Origin: JANSWY01 sp965267245
GTDB taxonomy: Bacteria > Bacteroidota > Bacteroidia > Cytophagales > Cyclobacteriaceae
Reading direction: 5' to 3'
NCBI GenBank assembly: GCA_965267245.1
Contig: OZ253939.1
Span: 5,766,001 to 5,830,000 of the forward strand
DNA: 64,000 nucleotides
Positions within the stretch are counted from its first letter, which is position 1; each line of letters opens with the position of its first letter. The translations under genes and the position numbers were made by a program. Below, piece by piece: positions 36,353 through 46,000 of the stretch. A model generated the notes under the pieces. That model saw only the letters and a list, made by a program, of their open reading frames with translations. It was not told where the DNA came from and did no database searches.

Positions 36353-37236
36353 TCGTAAAACCGGATAAAATTTCCACACAGGAATTACATGGATATTTAC
36401 TGGGGGCAATTGCTCCCAGACCAATTGCTTTTGCCAGCACTGTAGATAAATCAGGTAATATTAACCTGAGCCCGTTCAGTTTTTTTAATGTATTTAGTGC
36501 CAATCCCCCCACACTAATTTTCTCACCAGCCAGAAGGGTAAGGGATAATACAACAAAACATACACTTGACAATGTGCTGGAACATCCGGAAGTAGTGATC
36601 AATGTAGTGAGTTATGACATTGTACAACAGATGTCATTGGCAAGTGCTGAATTTGATCAGGGTATTAATGAATTTGAGAAGAGTGGTCTTACACCAGTAG
36701 AATCAGACCTGGTGAAACCACCTAGGGTAAAAGAATCACCTGTTTCCATTGAATGCAAAGTGGTAGAGGTAAAGCACCTTGGCTCTGAAGGTGGCGCTGG
36801 TAATTTGGTGATCTGCGAAGTGGTAAGAATGCACATCAGTGACCGGATTCTCAATGATAGCAGCAAAATTGATCCATTCAAACTTGATGCTGTCGCTAGA
36901 ATGGGAGGTAATTGGTATTGCAGAGCACAAGGAAGGGCCATTTTTGAAGTGGCTAAACCAAGTAGAAAAGGTATTGGAATTGATAGTTTACCTGAGATAG
37001 TTAAAAATAGTGGTATTCTCACTGGAAATAACCTCGGGAAATTAGGTAATATCGATCAGTTACCTGGTGACATGGAAGTTACGGCATTCGCCAAAGAACC
37101 GGAAGTCAGTGCAATCCTAGAGGCATTCACCGAGGATGATCACCTGGCTGTTGCGGAACTTCATAAGCTTGCTCAGGAATATCTTGAGCATGATGATGTT
37201 GAGGGTGCCTGGAAGGTGCTGTTGCAACATGTCTAA
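36349..37236 (+). CDS. Flavin reductase family protein
   Basis: A 295-aa protein of the flavin-reductase-like split-barrel family (PF01613). It starts MIVKPDKISTQELHGYLLGA, continues to APRPIAFASTVDKSGNINLSPFSFFN, and has the FMN segment PSTLIF-like NPPTLIFSPARR. These enzymes bind FMN and either supply reduced flavin or act as FMN-linked oxidoreductases. It overlaps fahA by 4 bp and the methyltransferase by 8 bp. Its role in aromatic catabolism is inferred from position. Confidence 0.85.
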   Translation: MIVKPDKISTQELHGYLLGAIAPRPIAFASTVDKSGNINLSPFSFFNVFSANPPTLIFSPARRVRDNTTKHTLDNVLEHPEVVINVVSYDIVQQMSLASAEFDQGINEFEKSGLTPVESDLVKPPRVKESPVSIECKVVEVKHLGSEGGAGNLVICEVVRMHISDRILNDSSKIDPFKLDAVARMGGNWYCRAQGRAIFEVAKPSRKGIGIDSLPEIVKNSGILTGNNLGKLGNIDQLPGDMEVTAFAKEPEVSAILEAFTEDDHLAVAELHKLAQEYLEHDDVEGAWKVLLQHV

Positions 37237-38050
37237 TAGTTTCTTTCATCGAAAACTTTATCTGGAGGCATTTTCACGTTCTTTGTTTGGAAGCATAGGG
37301 GTTCTGCTCACTGAATTGAGATACGTGATTCCACAATTTCTAATTTGGTGGAACCCATTAAGTTATTTACGTGTCATCAAGTACATCTTAGTTAGCTTCT
37401 TGAGAGTCTTTTTTGGAAGATCTGTAAGATTAAGCTACGCACACACAGGTGAAGACAGGATTATTGAAAGTTTACTTAACAAGTCCATCAAAGAAACCGG
37501 TACCTACATAGATGTGGGTTGCAATCATCCTACATTCATTAATAACACTTTTAGTTTATACCGCAAGGGTTGGAAAGGTGTTTGTGTAGATGGGAATTCA
37601 AAATTGATCAAGAAGTATCGATGGTATCGGCCGCAAGACAAAGCAATTGCGAGTATTGTCTCTACAAAGGGAGAATTAGTGGAGTACATTGAATATACAA
37701 ACAATGTGCTTTCATCTATTGACGAAGGATTGGAAGAAGTATATAAGAAAGAGGGACAGGAAGTGGTTTCCAGGACTAAAATTGTTCCCCGAAAGTTGAC
37801 TGAAATTCTAGATGAACAAGATTTTCCTACTCAGTTTGACCTACTTACAATAGATGCGGAAGAACATGATTTTGAAGTTTTACTGTCATTAGATCTTGCC
37901 AAATATCAACCCAGGTTAGTTGTGATGGAATTGGAAGATCTTGACATAAACAATACCCAACAAAATGAATGTGTCAAATATTTAAAAGATCACAATTATC
38001 ACCTTGTTGGGTATGTACTGAAAAACGCTTACTTCCTTCGGGCTACTTAG
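37229..38050 (+). CDS. FkbM family methyltransferase
   Basis: A 273-aa SAM-dependent methyltransferase. The ATG at 37229 is chosen because upstream codons lie inside the flavin-reductase gene; the overlap is 8 bp. An N-terminal ~60 residues contain hydrophobic stretches (IPQFLIWWNPLSYL) that could attach it to the membrane. The SAM motif is YIDVGCNHP, followed by NNTFSLYRKGWKGVCVDGN and FDLLTIDAEEHDFEVL, typical of the FkbM fold. The substrate is probably a sugar or lipid of the envelope, as with many FkbM proteins. Confidence 0.85.
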   Translation: MSNSFFHRKLYLEAFSRSLFGSIGVLLTELRYVIPQFLIWWNPLSYLRVIKYILVSFLRVFFGRSVRLSYAHTGEDRIIESLLNKSIKETGTYIDVGCNHPTFINNTFSLYRKGWKGVCVDGNSKLIKKYRWYRPQDKAIASIVSTKGELVEYIEYTNNVLSSIDEGLEEVYKKEGQEVVSRTKIVPRKLTEILDEQDFPTQFDLLTIDAEEHDFEVLLSLDLAKYQPRLVVMELEDLDINNTQQNECVKYLKDHNYHLVGYVLKNAYFLRAT

Positions 38051-38967
38051 AAAGCAAATCCATTTTGGAAATCAATAAGCTCTTTTTTCAACTCAGTAGT
38101 TTCAAATTTCTTAATGTGGTCATAAATCTTTGAGGACTGGTCTATCACCAATTCTCGAAGCTCCATGTGCTGATTGGTAAACAGAAATTCCAGATCAGGG
38201 AAGATTTCTTTTACAATGTCCACCACATCCAGGATTTGTAAATTTTTATCTACAATGTTATACGTACCACTTGGTACATTTTCTGTAATTACCTGCTCAA
38301 TCATTTCTGCAAGGTGGAAAATGTGAATGAATGCACGTGATTGTTTACCATTTCCAAAAATCTGTATCCTTCTTTTGAAGTTAGCATCAAACATAAATTT
38401 GTTGATCACAGCATCAAATCTCATACTCTTGCTATAACCGTATACATTACCACATCTTAGGGTTATCGCATTCTTTAGTTCTGCCAGACGCTGTACATGT
38501 TCTTCACCACGGTATTTACTGATACCATAAAATGTACCAGGTGTTGGGGTGGTTTCCTCTGTACAGGGTTCAGTATGTGCTCCATAAACTGAAGTACTAC
38601 TGATGTAAATAAACTTTGAAATATCAGATTCTTCAGCAGCGTAGACTACCTCTGCAGTTCCCCAATGGTTTACCTGCTCGAAGAAATGAGGGTCAGTATT
38701 GGCAAATGGAGTGGTTACCTTTGCCGCCAGGTGGACCACAACATCTGCATCTTTCATGGCTTTCTTTAATAACCTACTATCTAGTATGTCGCCTTCAATA
38801 AAAGTTAATTTATCTCCTGCAAAGTATTTCACTCCAAGAAAAAAGTTGGAGTGGCTAGTACTCATGTTATCGTAAATGACAATGTCACTTACCTTTGGAT
38901 TACGCAATAAATATTTTGTCAGCTCCGTACCGATGTAGCCGGCACCTCCTGTAAGTAATACCTTCAT
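38047..38967 (-). CDS. NAD-dependent epimerase/dehydratase (extended SDR)
   Basis: A 306-aa extended short-chain dehydrogenase. The N-terminal TGGAGYIGTELTKYLL binds NAD(P). The catalytic tyrosine is in FYGISKYRGE (YxxxK), preceded by the Ser/Thr of YISSTSVYG. These enzymes modify nucleotide sugars. It overlaps the convergent methyltransferase by 4 bp and lies 28 bp after cysH on the same strand. The substrate is unknown. Confidence 0.9.
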   Translation of the reverse strand: MKVLLTGGAGYIGTELTKYLLRNPKVSDIVIYDNMSTSHSNFFLGVKYFAGDKLTFIEGDILDSRLLKKAMKDADVVVHLAAKVTTPFANTDPHFFEQVNHWGTAEVVYAAEESDISKFIYISSTSVYGAHTEPCTEETTPTPGTFYGISKYRGEEHVQRLAELKNAITLRCGNVYGYSKSMRFDAVINKFMFDANFKRRIQIFGNGKQSRAFIHIFHLAEMIEQVITENVPSGTYNIVDKNLQILDVVDIVKEIFPDLEFLFTNQHMELRELVIDQSSKIYDHIKKFETTELKKELIDFQNGFAF

Positions 38968-38995
38968 TGGTTAATTCAATTAGACACTTAAAAAA

Positions 38996-39652
38996 TTATT
39001 TCTGAACCAGATCAGTATGGAGACCACACTCAACTTTGTTAAGGCCGTACCATCTGGCTTCTCGTTCAGACATTTCCGGGTCTGGTTTTCGTGTACAAGG
39101 TTCACATCCAATACTCAGGTATCCCACTTGATCCAATGGATGCCTTGGCAACTCATGTTCGCGAATATATTGAAAAATTTTACGGTTGTCCCAATCTAAC
39201 ATCGGATGAAAACGGGTGGTCCCGAATGGAGCAGGCTGCTCCACCTTCATGGCTTTCCGAACTGCACTCTGGTCCGCTCTGATTCCATTGATCCAAATAT
39301 CAAATGAAGCCAGAACAGTTTCCATAGGTTGGGTTTTATTGAGGTAACAACAATAATCCGGATCAGCTGTGAATAATAATTTACCATTGGCATCCCTTTG
39401 CATCATTTTTGGTGTACCTGGCTTTAAATCCACAATACTAAGGCCGAACTTTTCAGCTACTTCATCCCTGAAAGCAACAGTTTCCGGAAACAGGTAACCT
39501 GTGTTGATAAAATATACCGGAATCGTGTTATCTATTTTACTCAGGATGTGCAACATTACCAGACTGTGTGTCTGAAATGAAGAGGTGGTGAAAAGCTTTT
39601 TACCTTCAGCCTTGTACTGATTAATCTGATCTTCGATTTGCTGTATTTCCAC
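38996..39652 (-). CDS. cysH: APS/PAPS reductase
   Basis: 218 aa from a GTG start. The PP-loop reads TTSSFQTHSLVM, and the protein carries the paired-cysteine iron-sulfur motifs CC (DYCCYLNK) and CxxC (GCEPCTR) plus the catalytic C-terminal Cys (VECGLHT). The CC/CxxC set marks a 4Fe-4S adenylylsulfate (APS) reductase rather than the cluster-free PAPS form. It reduces activated sulfate to sulfite in assimilation. No ATP sulfurylase or sulfite reductase gene is nearby. Confidence 0.93.
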   Translation of the reverse strand: MEIQQIEDQINQYKAEGKKLFTTSSFQTHSLVMLHILSKIDNTIPVYFINTGYLFPETVAFRDEVAEKFGLSIVDLKPGTPKMMQRDANGKLLFTADPDYCCYLNKTQPMETVLASFDIWINGIRADQSAVRKAMKVEQPAPFGTTRFHPMLDWDNRKIFQYIREHELPRHPLDQVGYLSIGCEPCTRKPDPEMSEREARWYGLNKVECGLHTDLVQK

Positions 39653-39805
39653 TTCCTTAGATATTTATGGTGTAAAACAACTGTGTAATCCTTTAAATTC
39701 AAAAAAATTAAAAGAATTGCATCAAATACTTTCTGAAATGTCTTCATCAGAAGCTTTTATTGAAAAAATTCTAGCTATGACAACAAATGTTTTCAATAAG
39801 CGTAT

Positions 39806-39824
39806 TAACTTTGAATTACAAAGT
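39806..39824. promoter_or_regulatory. Promoter/operator copy 1 of the creD-cluster palindrome
   Basis: An exact -7 box TAACTTTG (39806-39813) overlaps the palindrome ACTTTG-AATTA-CAAAGT (39808-39824), followed by ACTTTT. The same element stands in front of creD at 40781. A protein bound here would cover the -7 box. The position favours the start at 39832. Confidence 0.65.
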
Positions 39825-39831
39825 ACTTTTT

Positions 39832-40452
39832 ATGAAAACTGAAAACCAATACTTAGAAGACCTACAAGAAGTACGTGCTCTCATGGAGAAATCTTCCAGG
39901 TTCTTATCCTTATCTGGCTTATCCGGGATCATGGCGGGAGTTTATGCGTTGATTGCAGCTGGGTTAGCCTACTTCATAGTTTATCAGGATACTGGCAGTT
40001 TTCCCAGGGTAGTGTATGACAATTCTGACAATAGAACAGCATTGATCCTTCTTGGGGTGATTACCCTATTCATTACTATTTTGACAGGAATGATGCTCAC
40101 CATCAGAAAAGCAAAAAGACACAATCAACCCTTGATGAATAAGATTACCATAAGGTTGTCAGTCAATTTATTGATTCCCCTAATCACAGGGGGAGTTGTA
40201 ATACTGATCACACTCTTCAAAGGATTCATCGGATTTGTTGCTCCATATACATTGATTTTCTATGGATTAGCACTGGTGAATGCCAGCAAATACACCTATT
40301 CAGATGTACGTCAGCTAGGAATCATTGAGATTGTCATTGGATTGTTGGCACTGCAATTTATTGGTTATGGAATTCTTTTTTGGGCACTTGGTTTTGGTGT
40401 TGGGCATATCGTTTATGGTACTATCATGTACTTCAAATATGACAGGGGATAG
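39832..40452 (+). CDS. Polytopic membrane protein of unknown function
   Basis: 206 aa from the ATG at 39832. An upstream start at 39787 is rejected because the promoter/operator lies inside it. After ~25 soluble residues there are about six hydrophobic segments, among them LSGLSGIMAGVYALIAAGL, ILLGVITLFITILTGMML, LLIPLITGGVVILITLF and a C-terminal FWALGFGVGHIVYG. No family is named with confidence. It is followed 11 bp later by a winged-helix regulator and belongs to the creD cluster; a signalling or sensing role is possible. Confidence 0.75.
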   Translation: MKTENQYLEDLQEVRALMEKSSRFLSLSGLSGIMAGVYALIAAGLAYFIVYQDTGSFPRVVYDNSDNRTALILLGVITLFITILTGMMLTIRKAKRHNQPLMNKITIRLSVNLLIPLITGGVVILITLFKGFIGFVAPYTLIFYGLALVNASKYTYSDVRQLGIIEIVIGLLALQFIGYGILFWALGFGVGHIVYGTIMYFKYDRG

Positions 40453-40463
40453 ACTTGGTGATT

Positions 40464-40763
40464 ATGAAAAAGTGGTTTGAAAAACTGGATAAAGCTTTTG
40501 AAAGCAAAGTTAGATTGGGTGTTATGTCGCTACTGATGATAGAGGAAAGCCTTGACTTTATATCCATACGGGATACACTGGGAATTACTGATGGAAATTT
40601 GGCGAGTCATCTGAAGGCTTTAGAAAAATTGGAATATGTGGGTATGGAAAAATCATTTGTGGGTAGAAAACCCAAAACAACTTATCGGGCTACCAATATA
40701 GGAAGAAAGGCCTTCCAGGAACATTTAGATGCACTTGAAGAAATACTAAAACAAAACGGATAA
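40464..40763 (+). CDS. Winged-helix transcriptional regulator (HTH_34 type)
   Basis: 99 aa from the ATG at 40464; a TTG at 40455 is the only longer option. The compact HTH/wing reads SKVRLGVMSLLM, then FISIRDTLGITDGNLASHLK (recognition helix), then the wing VGRKPKTTYRATNIGRKAF. It resembles the small ArsR/MarR-like regulators found beside creD in Bacteroidota. It lies between two copies of a 17-bp palindrome, so it is the prime candidate to bind it and to control both flanking genes. Confidence 0.88.
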   Translation: MKKWFEKLDKAFESKVRLGVMSLLMIEESLDFISIRDTLGITDGNLASHLKALEKLEYVGMEKSFVGRKPKTTYRATNIGRKAFQEHLDALEEILKQNG

Positions 40764-40780
40764 AATTTTTTTCAATATAC

Positions 40781-40797
40781 ACTTTGAAATACAAAGT
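40781..40797. promoter_or_regulatory. Operator copy 2 of the creD-cluster palindrome
   Basis: ACTTTG-AAATA-CAAAGT, 18 bp before the creD start codon and followed by ACTTTT as in copy 1. The two copies agree over 23 bp except at one central base (A/T). Confidence 0.65.
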
Positions 40798-40815
40798 ACT
40801 TTTAACTCTAAGAAC

Positions 40816-42162
40816 ATGGAAAATCAATTAAAGAATCTTCAAAACAAAGTAAAGGGATCAGTCACTTTGAAATTAATTTCGATTGGAATTGTGATACTGA
40901 TCTTACTGTATCCTAAGTCAGCTATTGAGGACCTCATCTCTGAAAGACAAAACATGAGGTACACAGCCATTACAGATGTCACCAGTAAATGGGGAACGGA
41001 TCAGGTAATTGTAGGGCCCATTATTTCAATACCATATTGGCAGTACAAGGAAGTTGAGAAAAAGTTGATCAAAACGAAATACTATGCATTCTTTCTTCCT
41101 GAGGAGTTGAAAATTGATGGAAATCTTGAGCCAGAGTCACGGTACAGGGGTATTCATGAAGTCATCGTTTATCAATCCGATCTGCAGATTCAAGGATCAT
41201 TTGAACACCCTGATTTTGATGTTTTGAACATAGATCCAGCCGAAATCATTTGGGAGGAAGCCCAGGTACAATTCAGTTTATCGGATTTAAGAGGAATAAA
41301 GGAAGCAATTCCCATTATCCTGGGCAATGAAAGACTCATGTTTAAACCAGGACTCAATTGTACCAATGTACTCTCCAGAGGCTTAAGCGTACCATTAACC
41401 ATCGATGCTAAAAACCAGACTTCAATTCCCTTTGATTTTGATGTAAAGATCAATGGCAGTACCACATTATCATTCACCCCTGTAGGGTCTGAGACAAAAA
41501 TATCAGTGAACTCACCATGGCAAGACCCAAGTTTTACGGGAAATATTTTACCCGCTAATAGAAACATATCAGAAGCAGGATTCACCGCTGATTGGAGTGT
41601 TTTGAATTTGAACAGGTCTTATCCACAGCAATGGAGAGGAGCTGCATATAGTCTGGCCAATTCTGATTTTGGCGTAGAGTTATTTGTACCAGCAAATGAA
41701 TACCAGAAATCGACAAGATCAGCGAAATATGCTATGCTAATCCTGTTCTTAACGTTTGTGACCTACTTCTTCGGTGAAATATTAGGTAAAAGAAAAATCC
41801 ACCCAATCCAATATGGAATAGTAGGGCTCAATATCATCATATTTTACACCTTACTGGTATCAATATCTGAGTATTTACCTTTCAATATTGCTTATGCCAT
41901 CGCTGCGGTTTTCATCATTGGAGCAGTCTCTTCCTACTCTGTTTCGATATTTAAGAGTACGAAGCGAGGTGCTTATATGGGAGGATTTCTGGTAGTGGTT
42001 TACCTATTTATTTTTGTAATCCTTCAATCACAGGATTACTCATTATTAATTGGCAGTATTGGACTATTTATCACACTTGTCCTTGTCATGTACTTCTCCA
42101 GGAATGTCAATTGGTATGATATCAAGGTTCCGTCTAAGTCAAATTCATCCACAAACCTCTAA
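40816..42162 (+). CDS. creD: Cell envelope integrity protein CreD
   Basis: A 448-aa inner-membrane protein of the CreD family. The first helix (LISIGIVILILLYP) precedes the family-specific SAIEDLISERQNMRYTAITD stretch and a large periplasmic domain to about residue 300. A block of helices closes the protein. In gamma-proteobacteria creD is induced by the CreBC two-component system and affects envelope stress and beta-lactam or colicin response. Here no creBC is present. A winged-helix regulator precedes it, with a palindrome in its promoter. Confidence 0.92.
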   Translation: MENQLKNLQNKVKGSVTLKLISIGIVILILLYPKSAIEDLISERQNMRYTAITDVTSKWGTDQVIVGPIISIPYWQYKEVEKKLIKTKYYAFFLPEELKIDGNLEPESRYRGIHEVIVYQSDLQIQGSFEHPDFDVLNIDPAEIIWEEAQVQFSLSDLRGIKEAIPIILGNERLMFKPGLNCTNVLSRGLSVPLTIDAKNQTSIPFDFDVKINGSTTLSFTPVGSETKISVNSPWQDPSFTGNILPANRNISEAGFTADWSVLNLNRSYPQQWRGAAYSLANSDFGVELFVPANEYQKSTRSAKYAMLILFLTFVTYFFGEILGKRKIHPIQYGIVGLNIIIFYTLLVSISEYLPFNIAYAIAAVFIIGAVSSYSVSIFKSTKRGAYMGGFLVVVYLFIFVILQSQDYSLLIGSIGLFITLVLVMYFSRNVNWYDIKVPSKSNSSTNL

Positions 42163-42164
42163 TT

Positions 42165-42914
42165 ATGAAAACATCACAAGAATGGTATCATTATTTTCAG
42201 GATAACCTGAAAGAAAAAAGAATCAATTGGAGTTTGGATCCAGTTATGACTAATGAAGAACAGGCACTGATCATCAAGTCATTGCAAGCCTGGCAGCTCG
42301 GGGAAACTTCAGAAGGCACAAATCTAATCTTTGCAGCCAGTAAGTATGCAAAGGAGACAAATGATCCATATTTCCTTGAAGCCATTAAACTCTTTATCAA
42401 AGAAGAGCAAAAACACGGTGAGAATCTGGGTAGATATCTTGATAGAATCGGTGCAAGGCGAATTAGTCATAATTGGGGTGATTCCCTGTTTAGGAAAGTT
42501 CGGGGCATCAATCGGAATATGGAAATCTGGACAGTAACAGTGATTACAGTGGAGTGTACGGCTCAATTGTACTACAAGGCGGTCCATGACGCTTCTAAAT
42601 GTAAACTCTTGAAACAAATCTGTGTGGATATTCTTACGGATGAAGCACCTCACATTGAATTTCAAATTGAGAGGTTAATACAAATAGCTGGCAATAGAAA
42701 ATCAAATGTTGTTTGGCATGAGTTGTATAAGATTTTCTTCTATTCCACCTCTCTGGTCATTTGGCTGGCACATAAAAAGGCGTTTGAAGCGGGTGGTTAT
42801 GGGTTTAAGAGGTATATGAGAAGCATCTTATCCAAAGGGAGGAGAATTTTTGTAAAACTCAGAGAAATTAGAGAAGGAAAGCACAGTCTTGAAATTGTGC
42901 TAAGCAAAGTCTAA
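42165..42914 (+). CDS. Ferritin-like di-iron protein
   Basis: A 249-aa helical protein starting 2 bp after creD. It carries the spaced motif set of a ferritin-like di-iron site: E81xxH84 (EEQKHGENL), E130 (TVECTAQ) and E160xxH163 (DEAPHIEFQ), with Glu residues near 47-50 (GETSEGTN) as the likely first-helix ligand. The C-terminal third is basic and partly hydrophobic. The family recalls ferritin-like proteins of unknown substrate. Coupling to creD suggests an envelope or oxidative-stress role, which is inference. Confidence 0.72.
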   Translation: MKTSQEWYHYFQDNLKEKRINWSLDPVMTNEEQALIIKSLQAWQLGETSEGTNLIFAASKYAKETNDPYFLEAIKLFIKEEQKHGENLGRYLDRIGARRISHNWGDSLFRKVRGINRNMEIWTVTVITVECTAQLYYKAVHDASKCKLLKQICVDILTDEAPHIEFQIERLIQIAGNRKSNVVWHELYKIFFYSTSLVIWLAHKKAFEAGGYGFKRYMRSILSKGRRIFVKLREIREGKHSLEIVLSKV

Positions 42915-42973
42915 GCATCTGTCTATCTATTCGCCATCCCATTTGTTACATATAAATTCTACGGGGATAGGTG

Positions 42974-43006
42974 AAAAAACAAGCTGTGGATCTTGTCCAC
43001 GGCTTG
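42974..43006 (-). terminator. Intrinsic terminator after the tricorn-like protease
   Basis: CAAGCTGTGGA (42980-42990) pairs with TCCACGGCTTG (42996-43006) with one G-T pair and a 5-nt loop. On the minus strand a run of six T (A-run 42974-42979) follows. It lies 13 bp after the stop codon of the gene at 43020. Confidence 0.8.
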
Positions 43007-43019
43007 AATTGTTTAAGGT

Positions 43020-46000
43020 TTACCTTACTTCATATTCCTCGTGATCGGGCTTTCCTTTGTATGTTTTCAGTTGTTCGTTAATGTATTGAATTGCACGTTC
43101 CAATTGGGCATCAGTCCCAGTCGCCAATTCGCCCGGGTTCTCAGGTACCGGAATATCAGGGTCAACACCGTGTCCTTCTTTGAACCACTTACCATCTGGG
43201 TCATACATTCGGAAAGTAGGTACCGTAACACCACCACCATCAATTAAGGTAGGTGCTCCGCTAATTCCAATCAATCCACCCCAGGTTCTGGAACCGATCA
43301 GCGGTCCCAGCTCAGCTTTTCTAAAATAATCAGGGAATGCGTCTCCTCCAGATCCACTCCACCCATTGATCAACATGGCCTTAGGTCCATAAATTGCAGT
43401 GTGAGGCCATTTCCAGTCTTTTCCATCCCGCACAGCCCAGTAGGCCAAAGGTTTTCTATTCAATAGTTCAATGAATCTGTCAGGAATTTGTCCACCGCTA
43501 TTAAATCGCTCATCCACAATGATGGCATCCTTATCTACCTGAGCTACAAATTGTCTTACCAACTCACTCTGTCCATCAAGTCCTGTACTTCTCACATAAG
43601 CATAACCACATCTTCCATTGGTAGCTTCCTCCACTCTTTTTCTATTGGCTTCTATCCAGGCAAGATGTCTCAGCCTTGTTTCAGAATTCAGCGTTTGGAC
43701 AATGACTTTTTTAGCGCCGCTCTTCGATGGGGATGAATTATAGGTTAGTTCCACTGTTTCTCCTCCAAGTCCCTCAAAAGCAGCAAAGGGTTCTTTCGTT
43801 GGGTCCAGAGGAATGCCATTGACAGCCAATATGTAATTACCAACTTTCACCTCAACTCCCGGCATATCCAGTGGTGATCTTACTTCTGTATCCCACTGTG
43901 CACCCCGAATGATTTTCTTAATACGATAAAAGCCATTTGTCAATTCCCAATCAACCCCCAGGTAACCCATGTTTTCATTTTTGGCTCTTTCCTGGTCACC
44001 GCCACCACGGTAGGTGTGGGAAGCATTTAATTCTCCAATTAATTCTCCTAAAACAAAATTGACATCCCATCGGGTAACCGCATCATTTAGCAAATTACCA
44101 TATTGGATCCTCATGCCATTCCAGTTTACTCCATGCATGTTTTTATCGTAGAAAAAATCTCTTTCAAACCTCCAGGCATCTGTAAATATCTGTTTCCATT
44201 CAGCTTTCGGATCCAGCATCATTTTAAGTTGGTCCGTTTTGATGGTTTTGTCCATTTTTTGATCGGCACCTACCTCTACAATGGCATAATTATTATTGTG
44301 TCCGATCAAAATCTTTTCACCACCTGCTGCCAATTCAAATCCATCGGCATCACCTACAATAGTTTTTGTTTCTCTTTTTTCCAGATCATAGTACATTAAT
44401 GGAGCCTTTTCAATTTCTGATCCGGTATTTGGGCCTTTGTGATAAATGAGTTTGCCTTTTACGGAGGCTAAACTTCGGTAATTACCAGGTTTGATTTCTT
44501 CAATAATTACCATACGTCTTTCCATATTGGCAAGATCTATGTCTACCTTGATCTCATCTTCAGCGTCCTCATCATCCTCTTTGGACTTTTTCTTTTTCTT
44601 ATCATCTGCTTCATTGGTGTCCTCTTTTTTAGCTTCAACTGCATCATTTTTTGGTTCCAGGATTGAAGGAGTGGAGGATTTCAGACTGATTGCAGCGACC
44701 TGGCTCGTGTTTGAGTAAATAAAAGTACCGTCCACATCACTGTAATCTGGTGAAAAGTTTCTGGAAGTTACCAGATACAGATATTTTCCTTCCACATCAA
44801 ATTGAGGTCTTCTGTCACTGTAATAACCTGCCGTAACCTGGTATCTCTTTTTAATACTGGTATCATAAATAAAGATGGCACTGTTATTATTTTTAAGGCT
44901 CCTGCTGTAAGCAATCCACCTACTATCGGGAGACCAGGAAACCTGGAAATTTCTTAAACCCCATTCCAGCATGCTTAGACCCTTGTCAATTTTGGTAACC
45001 GATTTGGTACCAACATCAAAGTAGTTGATATCCATGGTTTGGTCTACAAATGCTAATTTTTTACTGTCAGGGGACCAATAAATGTTATACCTGAAACCAT
45101 CTGAGAAGCTCGTTACAATGGATTCTTTTTCAGCAGCTACATCATAGAGGGCCAATTGATACTCACCTTGTTTATCAGTCCAGTAGGCAATGGTTTTGCC
45201 ATCCGGTGACCAGGCCGCATATCTTTCAGCAGAACCACTTGTATTGGACAAATTCTTAACAAAACCATCTTCAGTAGGCACAGTGTAAACCTCACCACGT
45301 GCGATCATTGCCACCCGTTTGGCATCATGAGATATACTTGCTGAGAAAATTAGGTCATCGGTTTTCACCATTCTGGGAAGGATACCAGATTGATCAGTGA
45401 TCACATTTATTACTACTTCATTGTATTCACCCGATCCAACATCCAGCAGGTATAGTTTGCCACCTGCCTCAAATACAATATCATCTTTGCCAGCTGATGG
45501 AAAATGGATGTCTTCGTCTTTGAAGTTTGTTAATTGTGTATTTGATTTAGCCGAAATGTCATAAACCCAGATGTTGTATCTTTTATTTGGTCCCTGGTCT
45601 GATAAATAGTAAATCTTATTCCCGATCCACATCGGGTATTCATCACTGGCCCTGTTTTCAGTTACTTTTTCTGAGGTGGAGCTGTTCAGATCAAATATGT
45701 AGATTGAAGGTGTACTACCTCCCTGATACCTTTTCCAGGTTCGGAAAGTTCTGGAATGGAAATTGAATGCCACCTTTGACCCATCCGGAGAATAACTTCC
45801 AAAATCGGCATAGGGTAGGGGTAACTTTTCAGATGGACCTCCTTCAATGCTTACTTTATGAAATTGCCGGTATCTCTGTCTTTCACTTTCCCTGCCGGAA
45901 GAGTAAAGGACTGATTTCCCATCAGGATGCCAATCGACCAAAACATCAAAACTTGAATGGTAAGTTAGTCTTTTAGGAACTCCTCCGGTTACAGGAATAG

